A DNA stretch of 64,000 nt from Methanocaldococcus vulcanius M7 (GCF_000024625.1 NC_013407.1:1054001-1118000), one strand, 5' to 3'. Positions 8,614 to 18,205 are shown, numbered from the stretch's first letter. Notes: a model not told the origin generated them from the letters alone. A program made the numbers and translations.

Positions 8614-10008
8614 ATGGCTATAAATTATGTTGAAAAACAGAGAGCAGGGACTATAAACCCAAATAAAACATGTCAACCAATTGGGGCAATGTGGGCTACT
8701 TTGGGAGTACATAAAGGGATTCCATTTGTCCAGGGATCTCAGGGATGTTGCACATATGTAAGATACGCATTTAACAGACATTTTAGAGAACCTGCAACGA
8801 TTGCAGTTGCTTCATTTCACGAAGATGCTGCTGTTTATGGAGGAATGAGAAATTTAGTGGAAGGTTTAAGAAATTTAGTAGCAAGATATGATCCTGAGTT
8901 AATTTCAGTTGTAACAACGTGTTCCTCTGAGACAATAGGAGATGATATAGAAGCATTTATTAGGGCAGCAAGAAAAAAGATTGCCTCAGAATTTGGGGAG
9001 GAAAAAGCAAAACTTCCAATAATTCCAATTCACTGCCCATCGTATCAAGCAAGCCACGTTAAAGGATATGATAACGCGGTTAAGGCATTCTTTCAGTATT
9101 TTACCTCTGGAAAGAAAAGAGACGAAGAAAAAGCTAAAAAAATAATGATAGTTCCAGGATTTGGTGTAAACCCGGGAGACATTTTAGAGATTAAGAGAAT
9201 ATTGAATATGTTTGGTTTAAAAGAAGGAGAGGATTATTCCGTTTTATTTGACATTAGTGAAACGCTTTATCAACCTCTCAGAGCACCAATTAGAGAAATT
9301 CCTTACTATCCAAGTGGTGGAACAAAAGTTGAGGAATTTGAAGATATAATAAATGCAAAAGCCATTTTCATCCTTTGTAAGCATGCAGGAGGAAGTGGAG
9401 CAGTATTTTTGGAGAGGAGATATAAAATTCCTGCTTATTATGGATTACCAATAGGAATTAAAAATACGGATGATTTTATTATAAATATTGCAAAGATCAC
9501 CGGATTAGAGATTCCAGATAAGTTATTGGATGAAAGAGGAAAGTTGGTTGATGCAATAGTTGATACCATCCACTACACCATGGATAAAAAAGTTGGTATA
9601 TTTGGAGATCCGGACTTTGTTATATCTGTTTCACGGTTTGTGTGTGAAATGGGAATGAAACCGACTGTTGTTAATACTCAAACTCCATCTACAACCTATA
9701 AAAAGGCAATGGAGGAGCTTGCAAATGAATATAACATAGATATTGAAGTCCAATACTCCGATCTGTGGGACTTTGAAAAATCAGTTAAAAAGGAGGAGAT
9801 AGATCTTCTCATCGGGCATCCAAGAGGAGGAGTTAAAATAGCCGAAGATATGGGTATAGGATTGGTAAGAATGGGATTCCCAATATATGACAGAGTTGGT
9901 TATTTCAGATGGCCAATTGTTGGATATATGGGAAGTTTAAGGTTTTTTGATGAGATAGTTAATACAATATTAGACACGCAAGTTCCATGGGATCAAAAAC
10001 AACAATAA
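8614..10008 (+). CDS. nifK: Nitrogenase beta subunit (NifK, short form)
   Basis: A 464-aa protein. The start is set at ATG 8614 (MAINYVEKQ), preceded by GGGTGAT; an in-frame TTG at 8602 overlaps that site. P-cluster cysteines are visible at C20 (NKTCQPIGA), C45 (GSQGCCTYVR) and C103 (TTCSSETIGDD). The first cysteine lies about 50 residues nearer the N-terminus than in Mo-type NifK, so the N-terminal extension is missing, as in AnfK and VnfK. It follows nifD closely. No nifE, nifN or nifX follows, which is unusual for a nif operon. Confidence 0.95.
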   Translation: MAINYVEKQRAGTINPNKTCQPIGAMWATLGVHKGIPFVQGSQGCCTYVRYAFNRHFREPATIAVASFHEDAAVYGGMRNLVEGLRNLVARYDPELISVVTTCSSETIGDDIEAFIRAARKKIASEFGEEKAKLPIIPIHCPSYQASHVKGYDNAVKAFFQYFTSGKKRDEEKAKKIMIVPGFGVNPGDILEIKRILNMFGLKEGEDYSVLFDISETLYQPLRAPIREIPYYPSGGTKVEEFEDIINAKAIFILCKHAGGSGAVFLERRYKIPAYYGLPIGIKNTDDFIINIAKITGLEIPDKLLDERGKLVDAIVDTIHYTMDKKVGIFGDPDFVISVSRFVCEMGMKPTVVNTQTPSTTYKKAMEELANEYNIDIEVQYSDLWDFEKSVKKEEIDLLIGHPRGGVKIAEDMGIGLVRMGFPIYDRVGYFRWPIVGYMGSLRFFDEIVNTILDTQVPWDQKQQ

Positions 10009-10045
10009 CAAATATGATATTAACAAATATGATATTCGGGATACG

Positions 10046-10375
10046 ATGATCGTTGAGTTTAAAAAATATGACGAATTCGGGAACATTGTAGAAGGAGATA
10101 ACTTCCATTGTATTGTTTTTTACATAAAAAAGAAAGAAATTCCTCACAAAGATGCTATACTGTTTGAGGCAGTAAAGGTAGAAAATATCCCCGGAATTGT
10201 TGCAAAATATCTAATAGATGAGATCGAAGGAGGTTATGGGGATCCTGAGGAGATTAAAAACGTTGAAGAATTAAAAAAATTTGGAGTTCCAGATGATATA
10301 ATCGATGCAATAGAGGAAACCTTAAAAAAATATGGCATAAATTGGCTTTTCAGAGTTAGAGAAGCAAATAAATAA
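10046..10375 (+). CDS. Unknown 109-aa protein downstream of nifK
   Basis: Not recognised. An acidic, soluble protein without signal or membrane segments; MIVEFKKYDEFGNIVEG at the N-terminus suggests beta strands and the C-terminal half looks helical (EEIKNVEELKKFGVPDDIIDAIEETLKKYG). It lies 37 bp after nifK, with a weak GGGA site before the ATG, and is likely cotranscribed with nif. It does not resemble VnfG/AnfG delta subunits or AnfO as I remember them. Position suggests a nitrogenase accessory role, but no function can be assigned. Confidence 0.7.
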   Translation: MIVEFKKYDEFGNIVEGDNFHCIVFYIKKKEIPHKDAILFEAVKVENIPGIVAKYLIDEIEGGYGDPEEIKNVEELKKFGVPDDIIDAIEETLKKYGINWLFRVREANK

Positions 10376-10420
10376 TTAAAGAAAAAATTGGTTAAATAAC
10401 CAAAATATAAGGGTGATATT

Positions 10421-10669
10421 ATGTGTTATGGAGAAATCGGAATCTTTAAGGGCTTTATAGTAAAAGGAGATGTTAGAGTTCCCTTAATTGAAATAAACGG
10501 AGAAGTGAGGGAAATAATGATTCCAATATCTCAAAATGTTAAGATCGGAGATAAAGTTATGGTTTACAACTCTTACAATTTTGATTATGAGTTTAATTAT
10601 ATAAATATTGAGGCACTTAAATTAGCACTATCTATGATTCAAAATGTCAAATCTCTGTTAATTCATTGA
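10421..10669 (+). CDS. Divergent HypC/HupF-like small chaperone
   Basis: An 82-aa protein starting MCYGEIG, comparable to the MC(L/I)..PG start of HypC, whose Cys2 carries the Fe(CN)2CO unit in hydrogenase assembly. The body (INGEVREIMIPISQNVKIGDKVMVYNSYNF) follows the HypC OB-fold pattern, ending in a helical tail. The HAGFA-type segment with its conserved His, usual in true HypC, is replaced. GGTGAT precedes the ATG. It is the last gene of the nif region, so a metal-delivery or assembly role for nitrogenase is conceivable but unproven. Confidence 0.65.
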   Translation: MCYGEIGIFKGFIVKGDVRVPLIEINGEVREIMIPISQNVKIGDKVMVYNSYNFDYEFNYINIEALKLALSMIQNVKSLLIH

Positions 10670-10943
10670 ACTTTTTTCTTCCTCTTTTTCCTCTCTTATC
10701 CTAAATTTTTATATTTTTCATTTTTAGGACAGATAATATGTTAATTTATACATAAAGTTTAATTAAAGTTTAATTGTATAAATTATTATATTCGTGAATT
10801 TAAAGACATTAAAAAATTAATTAAAATAATTAAAATTAATCAAAAACAAAGTTTTAATATATGAAACAATTATGGCAACATCAAAAATTATTTAATAACC
10901 TATATATATTCAAAAAACTAAAACTAACACCATCGGTGAGAGT

Positions 10944-11600
10944 ATGATTATATTTGGACTATTTGGAAAAACGGGATGCGGAAAAACAGAAATACTGCAG
11001 GAGTTAAAAAAGAAACACCCTGTTATAGATATTGAAGAAATCGCAAGAACACGAGGAAGTGTGCTTGGAGATCTTTATCACCTAAATATGAGAGATCAGG
11101 AGGAGTTTTCTAAAATAATAAACGAAGAAATCGAACGTGTCAAAAAAATCGGATATGTAGTTGTTGAATATGAAGGTAGAAAAATAGGAGGGGAGAAAAA
11201 ACTAAAAATACCCGATCTTCTTGGAGACATTAAAAATTACACATACAAGATTCTTATCGACTGCCCATATGAATGTCAGATAAAGAGATTAATCTCTATC
11301 TACAAACCAAAAAATGAAGAAGAGAAAAAAATCCTTCTAAATAAATTCGAAATACTTAAAAATAGCTTTAAAAAGCCAGAAATGATCGAAACAGTAAACA
11401 AGATAATAGAACTAATAAAAGAAGATAACTACTATGAATCAGCGAAGTTAATAGAAGAAAAACTTTATAGAGAACACTATCTAAGAAATGTGAGAAAAAT
11501 AAATCCTGATTTAGTTGTATACAATGAGAACATTTCAGAATCAGTAAAAATTATCGACTCCTTTATTAAAGAAAAATTAAAACTTCATAACATAATTTGA
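10944..11600 (+). CDS. selU: tRNA 2-selenouridine synthase, P-loop subunit (SelU C-terminal half)
   Basis: A 218-aa protein with an N-terminal Walker A motif GKTGCGKT (about residues 8-15) and [13 protein letters not shown], matching the P-loop half of bacterial SelU/YbbB. In Methanococcales SelU is encoded as two proteins, a P-loop subunit and a rhodanese subunit, which together replace sulfur of 2-thiouridine at tRNA position 34 with selenium. The rhodanese subunit gene follows immediately, with its RBS lying over this gene's stop. The order is reversed relative to the domain order of fused bacterial SelU. Confidence 0.85.
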   Translation: MIIFGLFGKTGCGKTEILQELKKKHPVIDIEEIARTRGSVLGDLYHLNMRDQEEFSKIINEEIERVKKIGYVVVEYEGRKIGGEKKLKIPDLLGDIKNYTYKILIDCPYECQIKRLISIYKPKNEEEKKILLNKFEILKNSFKKPEMIETVNKIIELIKEDNYYESAKLIEEKLYREHYLRNVRKINPDLVVYNENISESVKIIDSFIKEKLKLHNII

Positions 11601-11608
11601 GGGAAAAT

Positions 11609-12346
11609 ATGGATGAAGAAATTTTATCTCGACTGATAAATTTTACAGGAGATGTTGTTTTATGTATTGTGTTGAATGATGGGAGAAAGATGATAACCAA
11701 CGGAGAAAAAATATTAGCTGGAAAAATAGAAGGAGATCTCGCATCGTTTATACTTACCTCTTCAAGAGAACTCATCAAAGATGTGAAAAAAAATAAAACC
11801 AATAAGCCAGTAATAAAAAATTTTGGGGAGTATAGTGTTTATTTGGAGTTGGTAGATACTGAAAAATATTTAAAATCAATAGGGGGAGAGCTAACTAATA
11901 CCACAATAACCGTTAAGGAATTGTTAGAAATTATGAATGATGAGAACATTATATTAGTTGATGTAAGAAGCCCAAGGGAATTTAAAGAAGAAACCATCGA
12001 TGGAGCGATAAATATCCCTCTATTTTTGGATAAAGAGCATGAATTAATAGGAAAAATTTACAAAAAAGAAGGAAAAGATAAGGCAATTGATATAGCAATT
12101 GAAATAATCGAAAATGGGCTAAAAAGAATTTTAAATGAGGCAAAAAATCTTGATAGGAAAAAAACAATTGTCGTTTTTTGTGCAAGGGGTGGAATGAGGA
12201 GTCAAACAATGGCTTTAATTTTACAACTTCTTGGATTTAAAGTAAAACGGTTGATAGGGGGTTATAAGGCATTTAAGCATATATCGGGAAAAATAATGAT
12301 AAAAAATAAAGATAATAAAAAAGTAATAAAAAAGATAAAAATATAA
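11609..12346 (+). CDS. selU: tRNA 2-selenouridine synthase, rhodanese subunit (SelU N-terminal half)
   Basis: A 245-aa protein. Residues about 110-240 form a rhodanese domain with VDVRSPREF and the catalytic loop [10 protein letters not shown], which matches the CxRGGxRS loop peculiar to SelU. The first ~100 residues are an additional domain ([22 protein letters not shown]) that I do not recognise and that bacterial SelU lacks. The start is ATG 11609 after GAGGGA; the TTG at 11597 overlaps the site. It is coupled to the P-loop gene upstream. The selenium substrate would be selenophosphate. Confidence 0.82.
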   Translation: MDEEILSRLINFTGDVVLCIVLNDGRKMITNGEKILAGKIEGDLASFILTSSRELIKDVKKNKTNKPVIKNFGEYSVYLELVDTEKYLKSIGGELTNTTITVKELLEIMNDENIILVDVRSPREFKEETIDGAINIPLFLDKEHELIGKIYKKEGKDKAIDIAIEIIENGLKRILNEAKNLDRKKTIVVFCARGGMRSQTMALILQLLGFKVKRLIGGYKAFKHISGKIMIKNKDNKKVIKKIKI

Positions 12347-12407
12347 TACAGATAAATAATAGTATCATAGTATTATAAAAGTATTATAAAATATATAAAA
12401 AATAAAA

Positions 12408-12755
12408 TTAAAGAAGTTTTAAATTTCCAGTTATTTTGTCTATCTTTTCATCCTTTTCTGGGCCAATAGCAACAGCAGTTAAAGTTCCGGGCTCTAATTG
12501 GGTGTGTCCGGCATCTCTAATGATTGAACAAGGTAATCCTTCACTCCTTGCTTTGTTATACACGTCTAACAGTTCTTTCTCTGAGTTTACCTTAACTACA
12601 ACCTTTTTCTGTCCACTTCTTAACCATTCCTCAACTATTTTTGAATTTTTCCTTTTAGCATCTAAAAATGCTTCTATTATTGCATGACCACCCTGAGCAA
12701 CCATCTTTCCCTTACCCATTCCAAGATCGTTTCTTATCACAACAACCATCTTCAT
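12408..12755 (-). CDS. pth2: Peptidyl-tRNA hydrolase, Pth2 type
   Basis: A 115-aa protein starting [25 protein letters not shown], the Pth2 signature with its basic tRNA-binding and catalytic segments, followed by [27 protein letters not shown]. It releases tRNA from prematurely dropped peptidyl-tRNA. The start is taken at 12755 because the conserved family begins there; the frame extends upstream by 18 codons without similarity. It is divergent from mfnA, a neighbourhood also known in M. jannaschii. Confidence 0.96.
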   Translation of the reverse strand: MKMVVVIRNDLGMGKGKMVAQGGHAIIEAFLDAKRKNSKIVEEWLRSGQKKVVVKVNSEKELLDVYNKARSEGLPCSIIRDAGHTQLEPGTLTAVAIGPEKDEKIDKITGNLKLL

Positions 12756-12988
12756 AATCTCAACTCTCATATATTCATACACTTGTATATAACCGTAGGT
12801 TAATGCCAAAGGTTATAAAACCATGATAATAATGATTAATAAAAACATTAACAACCAATTTAAAAAGATTTTGAACTAAAAATTTGAGGATAGCATAAGA
12901 TATAAATATTGAAATTTACGGTTAAGCAATATAATAAAAAATTAATAAAATTTAGTAAAATTGAATGAAATAACAATAAAAATGAAGG

Positions 12989-14179
12989 ATGAGAGATATG
13001 GAAGAAAAAGGAGTAGATGAGAAGGATATACTGGAAGAATTAGAGAAATATAGAAAGATGGATTTAAAGTATGAGGATGGAAAAATTTTTGGATCCATGT
13101 GTTCCAACGTATTGCCAATAACTAAAAAAATTGTAGATATGTTTTTAGAAACAAACTTAGGAGATCCTGGGTTATTTAAAGGAACTAAGATCTTAGAGGA
13201 AAAAGCAGTTTCACTTCTCGGATCACTAATGAACGGAAAAAATGTCTATGGTCATATAGTAAGTGGAGGAACGGAAGCTAATTTAATGGCATTGAGATGT
13301 ATAAAGAATATTTGGAAAGAAAAAAAGAGAAAAAACCTAACAAAAAATGAAAATCCAAAAATTGTCATTCCAATAACTGCCCACTTTTCGTTTGAAAAAG
13401 GAAGAGACATGATGGATTTCGACTATATCTACGCCCCCATAAAAGATGATTATACCATAGATATAAAATTTGTTAAAGATACCGTTGAAGATGAAGAAAT
13501 AGATGGAATTGTTGGAATTGCAGGAACAACAGAGTTAGGAACTATCGATAATATTGAAAAGTTAAGCAATATCTCCAAAGAGCATAACATCTACCTCCAC
13601 GTAGATGCAGCGTTTGGGGGGTTAGTAATTCCCTTCTTGGAGGAAAAATATAAAAGAAAAAATATTAGCTACAAATTTGATTTTTCACTGGGAGTGGATT
13701 CAATAACAATAGATCCACACAAAATGGGACACTGTCCAATTCCCTGCGGGGGTATACTGTTCAAAAATGAAACTTACAGATCTTATTTAGATGTAAACGC
13801 TCCATATTTGACTGAAACAAAACAAGCAACAATCTTGGGAACAAGAGTTGGCTTTGGAGGGGCTTGCACCTACGCTGTTTTGAAACTTTTAGGAAGAGAA
13901 GGGCAAAGAAAGATAGTGAGTAAGTGTATGGATAACACCCTCTACCTTAGTAAAAAGTTGAAAGAGAATGGATTCGAGACCGTTATAAACCCTATATTAA
14001 ATATTGTTGCAATTAGAGATGAAAACTACAAGGAAACATGTAAAAATCTCAAAGATAGAGGGATATATGTTTCAATTTGCAACTGTGTTGAAGCATTGAG
14101 AGTTGTTATCATGCCCCACATAAAAAAAGAGCACATTGACAACTTCATAGAACAATTATGTGAAGTTAAAAAGAACTAA
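12989..14179 (+). CDS. mfnA: Tyrosine/aspartate decarboxylase (PLP-dependent, MfnA)
   Basis: A 396-aa group II PLP decarboxylase. Visible are SGGTEANLMALR (cofactor phosphate region), HVDAAFGG with the pyridine-binding Asp, and the Schiff-base Lys in SITIDPHKMGHCPIP. Archaeal MfnA makes tyramine for methanofuran and can also make beta-alanine for coenzyme A. The start MRDMEEKGV agrees with the known M. jannaschii protein. An AAGGA site lies just upstream. Confidence 0.96.
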   Translation: MRDMEEKGVDEKDILEELEKYRKMDLKYEDGKIFGSMCSNVLPITKKIVDMFLETNLGDPGLFKGTKILEEKAVSLLGSLMNGKNVYGHIVSGGTEANLMALRCIKNIWKEKKRKNLTKNENPKIVIPITAHFSFEKGRDMMDFDYIYAPIKDDYTIDIKFVKDTVEDEEIDGIVGIAGTTELGTIDNIEKLSNISKEHNIYLHVDAAFGGLVIPFLEEKYKRKNISYKFDFSLGVDSITIDPHKMGHCPIPCGGILFKNETYRSYLDVNAPYLTETKQATILGTRVGFGGACTYAVLKLLGREGQRKIVSKCMDNTLYLSKKLKENGFETVINPILNIVAIRDENYKETCKNLKDRGIYVSICNCVEALRVVIMPHIKKEHIDNFIEQLCEVKKN

Positions 14180-14373
14180 AATAATATTTTTTAAAATTTT
14201 AAATAGTTATTCATTAGATTATTCAATATTTTAATCATAAAATTTGAAATACAAATATCGAAAAGTATATAAGCGAATTTAGATAGTATTATTTAAATAA
14301 TACCTTTAACTAATGCCAATTTTTTATTTTTTAGATTTTTAAAAATTGTAAAATCTTTGGGGGGAGGGGGATA

Positions 14374-14559
14374 ATGGATAAAGCATTGAAAGATACCCTT
14401 ATAAAAAATATTGTAGAGATAGACCAAAAAATAACAAGATTAGAGTGGTTATTAACTACCCATAAAAATGAAGATGAGATAAAGTATATTCAAGAAAAGA
14501 TTAACGAACTAAAACTTAGGAAAGAAGAATATTTAAACACTTTACGAAATTTAAAATAA
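14374..14559 (+). CDS. Small coiled-coil protein, unknown function
   Basis: A 61-aa, highly charged, helical protein with heptad-like Leu/Ile spacing (IVEIDQKITRLEWLL; IKYIQEKINELKLRKEEYL), probably one antiparallel or dimeric coiled coil. A very G-rich leader (two G runs containing GGAGGG at 14359-14370) supplies the ribosome binding site, and a GTATATAAG promoter element lies about 105 bp upstream near 14266. Not recognised; coding potential is supported by the RBS, promoter and composition. Confidence 0.6.
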   Translation: MDKALKDTLIKNIVEIDQKITRLEWLLTTHKNEDEIKYIQEKINELKLRKEEYLNTLRNLK

Positions 14560-14750
14560 AACTTAATAAACAGAATAGGAAAAATTAGTTAAATGAACCC
14601 ACCTAACATAATTAAAATACTTATTAAAATACTTAAATGAAGTATCCAATAAACCACGTAAAGCAAATGAGCATAATCTTTAAATATCTATTTTGTATAT
14701 GATAGTTGGTAGTTATTTTTATTCAACTAATTTTTTGGAGGTGTTTAACT

Positions 14751-14999
14751 ATGGAAGAAAGAATCTACACTATACCTTTGAGAGACGTTATAAATAGATC
14801 AGTTAGAAACAAGAGAGCTCCAAGAGCAATAAGAAAGATAAGACAGTTCTTAAAAAGACATATGAAAGCAGAAATTGTTAAGATAGACAGTGAATTAAAC
14901 GAAAAAATTTGGGAGAGAGGCATTCAAAAACCACCTGCAAGAGTAAGAGTTAAAGCAGTTAAAGAAGGAAATGTTGTAATTGCAACATTAGCAGAATAA
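14751..14999 (+). CDS. rpl31e: 50S ribosomal protein L31e
   Basis: An 82-aa basic protein beginning [13 protein letters not shown], typical of L31e, with [16 protein letters not shown] in the middle. The ATG at 14751 follows TTGGAGGTG; an upstream in-frame start would add 15 unrelated residues. It sits next to the peptide exit tunnel of the large subunit. It is followed 10 bp later by aIF6, the conserved archaeal L31e-aIF6 pair. Confidence 0.97.
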   Translation: MEERIYTIPLRDVINRSVRNKRAPRAIRKIRQFLKRHMKAEIVKIDSELNEKIWERGIQKPPARVRVKAVKEGNVVIATLAE

Positions 15000-15009
15000 G
15001 TGATCAATT

Positions 15010-15690
15010 ATGATAATAAGAAAATACTTCTCAGGAATCCCGACAATCGGTGTATTAGCATTAACTACCGAAGAAATAACTTTACTTCCAATATTCTTGG
15101 ATAAAGATGATGTAGATGAAGTGTCAAACGTTCTAAAAACGCACTGTCTACAAACAAATATAGGAGGCAGTTCTTTAATCGGTTCTTTATCTGTTGCGAA
15201 CAAGTATGGTCTCCTACTGCCTAAAATTGTTGAAGATAAAGAGATGGAAGAGATAAAAAAATTTTTAAATGATATTGGGTTGGATCTAAATATTGGCATA
15301 ATAAAATCAAAAAACACGGCTTTGGGAAACCTGATCTTAACAAACGATAAAGGAGCGCTAATTTCTCCAGAATTGAAAGATTTCAAAAAAGATATAGAAG
15401 ATTATTTGAACGTTGATGTAGAGATTGGCACAATAGCAGAACTTCCAACCGTTGGGAGTAATGCAGTTATAACAAACAAAGGATGTTTAACACACCCATT
15501 AGTTGAAGAAGACGAGCTTAAATTTTTAAAGGATCTTTTTGATGTTGAATACATAGGAAAAGGAACTGCAAACAAAGGAACAACATCAGTAGGGGCTTGT
15601 ATTATTGCAAACTCAAAAGGAGCAGTGGTTGGTGGAGACACCACAGGTCCCGAACTACTGATAATAGAGGATGCGTTAGGTATGATCTAA
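15010..15690 (+). CDS. eif6: Translation initiation factor 6 (aIF6)
   Basis: A 226-aa protein made of repeated pentein units; repeats such as GNLILTNDKGALISPEL and NAVITNKGCLTHPLV are visible. aIF6 binds the 50S subunit at L14 and prevents joining with 30S. GTGAT lies between the L31e stop and this ATG, consistent with one operon. Confidence 0.97.
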   Translation: MIIRKYFSGIPTIGVLALTTEEITLLPIFLDKDDVDEVSNVLKTHCLQTNIGGSSLIGSLSVANKYGLLLPKIVEDKEMEEIKKFLNDIGLDLNIGIIKSKNTALGNLILTNDKGALISPELKDFKKDIEDYLNVDVEIGTIAELPTVGSNAVITNKGCLTHPLVEEDELKFLKDLFDVEYIGKGTANKGTTSVGACIIANSKGAVVGGDTTGPELLIIEDALGMI

Positions 15691-15768
15691 TACTCGGATG
15701 TTTATCTTATGCCCTTAGTATATTCTTTTAGTATTTTAGTATTTTTATTTCCTGCTTTATTTTTGATT

Positions 15769-16839
15769 TTATTGTTGTCTTAATTTAAAGATAATTTTAA
15801 TTTTATTTTCGATTTTATTTCCATAATGGACTATTTTTTCAACATAATACTCAAAAAACTGATGATTTATGATATATCCACAAACAATACCAATGATCAT
15901 TCCAGCAAACACATCAATTGGATAGTGCACCCCCACATACACTCTACTATACCCCACCAAAAATGCCCAAATTAAGAAAAGAATTCCTAATTTTCTCGAA
16001 TATCCAAAAAATAGAAAAGTTGCAGTGGCAAACGCCAGAACAGTGTGCCCACTTGGAAAACTTGATTCTACCCCTTTGTATAACAATAGATGAACATTGC
16101 TTAACACTAAATACGGTCTTGGCTCATAAATTATATACTTTAAAACATAGGTTAAAATAACTGCAAAAATCAGACAGAAAACCAATTTAATCCCTAACTT
16201 TCTGTTTTTAATTAGAAGTGTTAATGCAATAACTCCTACAAGAGGATAGACAGTTTTAGAAAGTATAATCATAAATATATCGAGTATTGGATTATAATGA
16301 GAGTTGATAATATAAAATAAATTGTAATTAAAGTTGTAAATATTTATATTCCCGAAATTCATTGTTTTTATATCATAAAATTTCTGGAGAACATTTCCAA
16401 AATACGCTACTGCTAAGAATCTCGGTAATCTACCAACTATCGTTCCGATTGCAAATAGGGTTAAATCCATTTCAAATATTCCTGCAAGCCAAGCAATAAC
16501 CTTATAAGGCAGAGGAGAAAATCCTGCTAAAACCACTCCATAAACCCCATACTTATCAAAAAACTCTTCTCCTTTTTTTAAATACTTCTCTCCAAAGATT
16601 TTTACAAAAATAGGATGTCCGAGTTTATACCCTAAAAAATAACCAAAAATTCCTCCAAGAGTAGTTCCAACAGTAGCCACTATTGCAGTGATTATTGGAT
16701 TTAAACCAAAATAAGACGCCCCAATTATAAAGACATCTGGGGGTATCGGCTGGATAAACGCCTCAGTAAATGAAATTAAAAATATCCCTACATATCCGTA
16801 ATGACTAACCAAGCTTTCAGCAATTGCATACAAATCCAT
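15769..16839 (-). CDS. DedA-PAP2 fusion membrane protein
   Basis: A 356-aa integral membrane protein. The N-terminal half (about 1-150) is DedA/SNARE-associated type ([39 protein letters not shown]). The C-terminal half is a PAP2 lipid-phosphatase-like domain with its three motifs: [17 protein letters not shown] and [12 protein letters not shown], all with catalytic residues present. The start is at 16839 after GGTGGGG. A role in isoprenoid or lipid pyrophosphate recycling, with the DedA part as transporter/scramblase, is inferred. The two parts are often separate genes. Confidence 0.88.
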   Translation of the reverse strand: MDLYAIAESLVSHYGYVGIFLISFTEAFIQPIPPDVFIIGASYFGLNPIITAIVATVGTTLGGIFGYFLGYKLGHPIFVKIFGEKYLKKGEEFFDKYGVYGVVLAGFSPLPYKVIAWLAGIFEMDLTLFAIGTIVGRLPRFLAVAYFGNVLQKFYDIKTMNFGNINIYNFNYNLFYIINSHYNPILDIFMIILSKTVYPLVGVIALTLLIKNRKLGIKLVFCLIFAVILTYVLKYIIYEPRPYLVLSNVHLLLYKGVESSFPSGHTVLAFATATFLFFGYSRKLGILFLIWAFLVGYSRVYVGVHYPIDVFAGMIIGIVCGYIINHQFFEYYVEKIVHYGNKIENKIKIIFKLRQQ

Positions 16840-17100
16840 AAAACCCCACCAAATCAAATGTCAACTTAACAACTTATAAATGTAGGTTATATTTACCTCT
16901 TTATGTGTTATTAAATTTATCGATATAAAAAATTATTTATAAAAAATTATTAAAGTTAAAAAGTTGCGAAATAAGATCTGATATTTAATTTTATAAAATT
17001 TTTTTAACTTAAAGAGTGTGGAGCAAATATGCTATATATTACAATAACAGAAATAACAAATGATAAAATAGAAAATACAATAATTTTATGCGTGATATTT

Positions 17101-17670
17101 ATGTTAAAGATCGCATGGGGCATAACAGGATGCGGAGATAAAATTAATGAAGTTGTTGAAATAATGAAGAAGTTAAAAAATAAACACAACTTGGATGTAG
17201 ATGTATACCTCTCCAAAAATGCAAAGATCGTGATCAAGTGGTATAAATTATGGCAAGTTTTAGAGGATGAATTTTACGATTTGAGAGTTGAAGTAAACTC
17301 AAATGCTCCTTTTTTAGTTGGAAAACTGCAAACTGGGAAGTATGATCTGTTTTTAGTGGCTCCTGCAACTGCAAACACAACAGCAAAGATTGCTCACGGT
17401 ATTGCAGACACGTTAATAACGAACTCAGTAGCTCAAGCGATGAAAGCGAGAGTTCCTGTCTATATATTCCCTCCAGATAACAAAAAAGGAACCGTAGAAA
17501 CTATCCTTCCCGGAAATAAAAAATTAACTTTATACATGAGAGATGTTGATATTGAAAACGTAGAAAAAATTAGAAAGATGGAAGGAATAGAAGTACTAAA
17601 TAAGCCCGAAGATATAGAAAAGGTTATTTTAAAACACATTGAATTAAAAAAGAGAGAAATTAAGAAATAA
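17101..17670 (+). CDS. afpA: Archaeoflavoprotein AfpA
   Basis: A 189-aa flavoprotein of the Dfp/UbiX-like fold: WGITGCGDKI at the N-terminus, VAPATANTTAKIAHGIADTLITN in the middle (the PxxANT-type FMN-binding segment). It matches AfpA, an FMN protein thought to accept electrons from ferredoxin in methanogens and Archaeoglobus. ATG 17101 follows GCGTGAT; an in-frame ATG at 17029 adds 24 residues without family similarity. Confidence 0.85.
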   Translation: MLKIAWGITGCGDKINEVVEIMKKLKNKHNLDVDVYLSKNAKIVIKWYKLWQVLEDEFYDLRVEVNSNAPFLVGKLQTGKYDLFLVAPATANTTAKIAHGIADTLITNSVAQAMKARVPVYIFPPDNKKGTVETILPGNKKLTLYMRDVDIENVEKIRKMEGIEVLNKPEDIEKVILKHIELKKREIKK

Positions 17671-17732
17671 GGTAAAATTTAGACAAAATGAGATAATAAA
17701 ATAATAAAAAGTGATAAAAAATTAAAAATTTC

Positions 17733-18080
<348 letters not shown>

Positions 18081-18178
18081 TCATTTTTCAGTGGTTTAAT
18101 TTTTGTTTAGTGATGATCTTGTTTTAATCATTTTTATTTTTATCTGAAAGGAAAAAAGATACTCTGTTCCTAAATAAT

Positions 18179-18198
18179 AAGAAGGAAAATTCCTTCTT
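18179..18198. promoter_or_regulatory. Perfect palindrome between glnK and amtB, overlapping NrpR-like half sites
   Basis: AAGAAGGAA-AA-TTCCTTCTT is a perfect 9-bp inverted repeat with a 2-bp centre, just upstream of the amtB BRE/TATA. Read in the NrpR frame it gives two overlapping imperfect sites (AGAA-N6-TTCC and GGAA-N6-TTCT). It is well placed to control both divergent genes. Confidence 0.55.
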
Positions 18199-18205
18199 TG
18201 GAAAA

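Noticed and set aside
10046-10375. Nitrogenase delta subunit (VnfG/AnfG) assignment for the gene after nifK
   Set aside because: Size is right, but the sequence lacks the Trp/Arg-rich pattern I recall for delta subunits; left as unknown.
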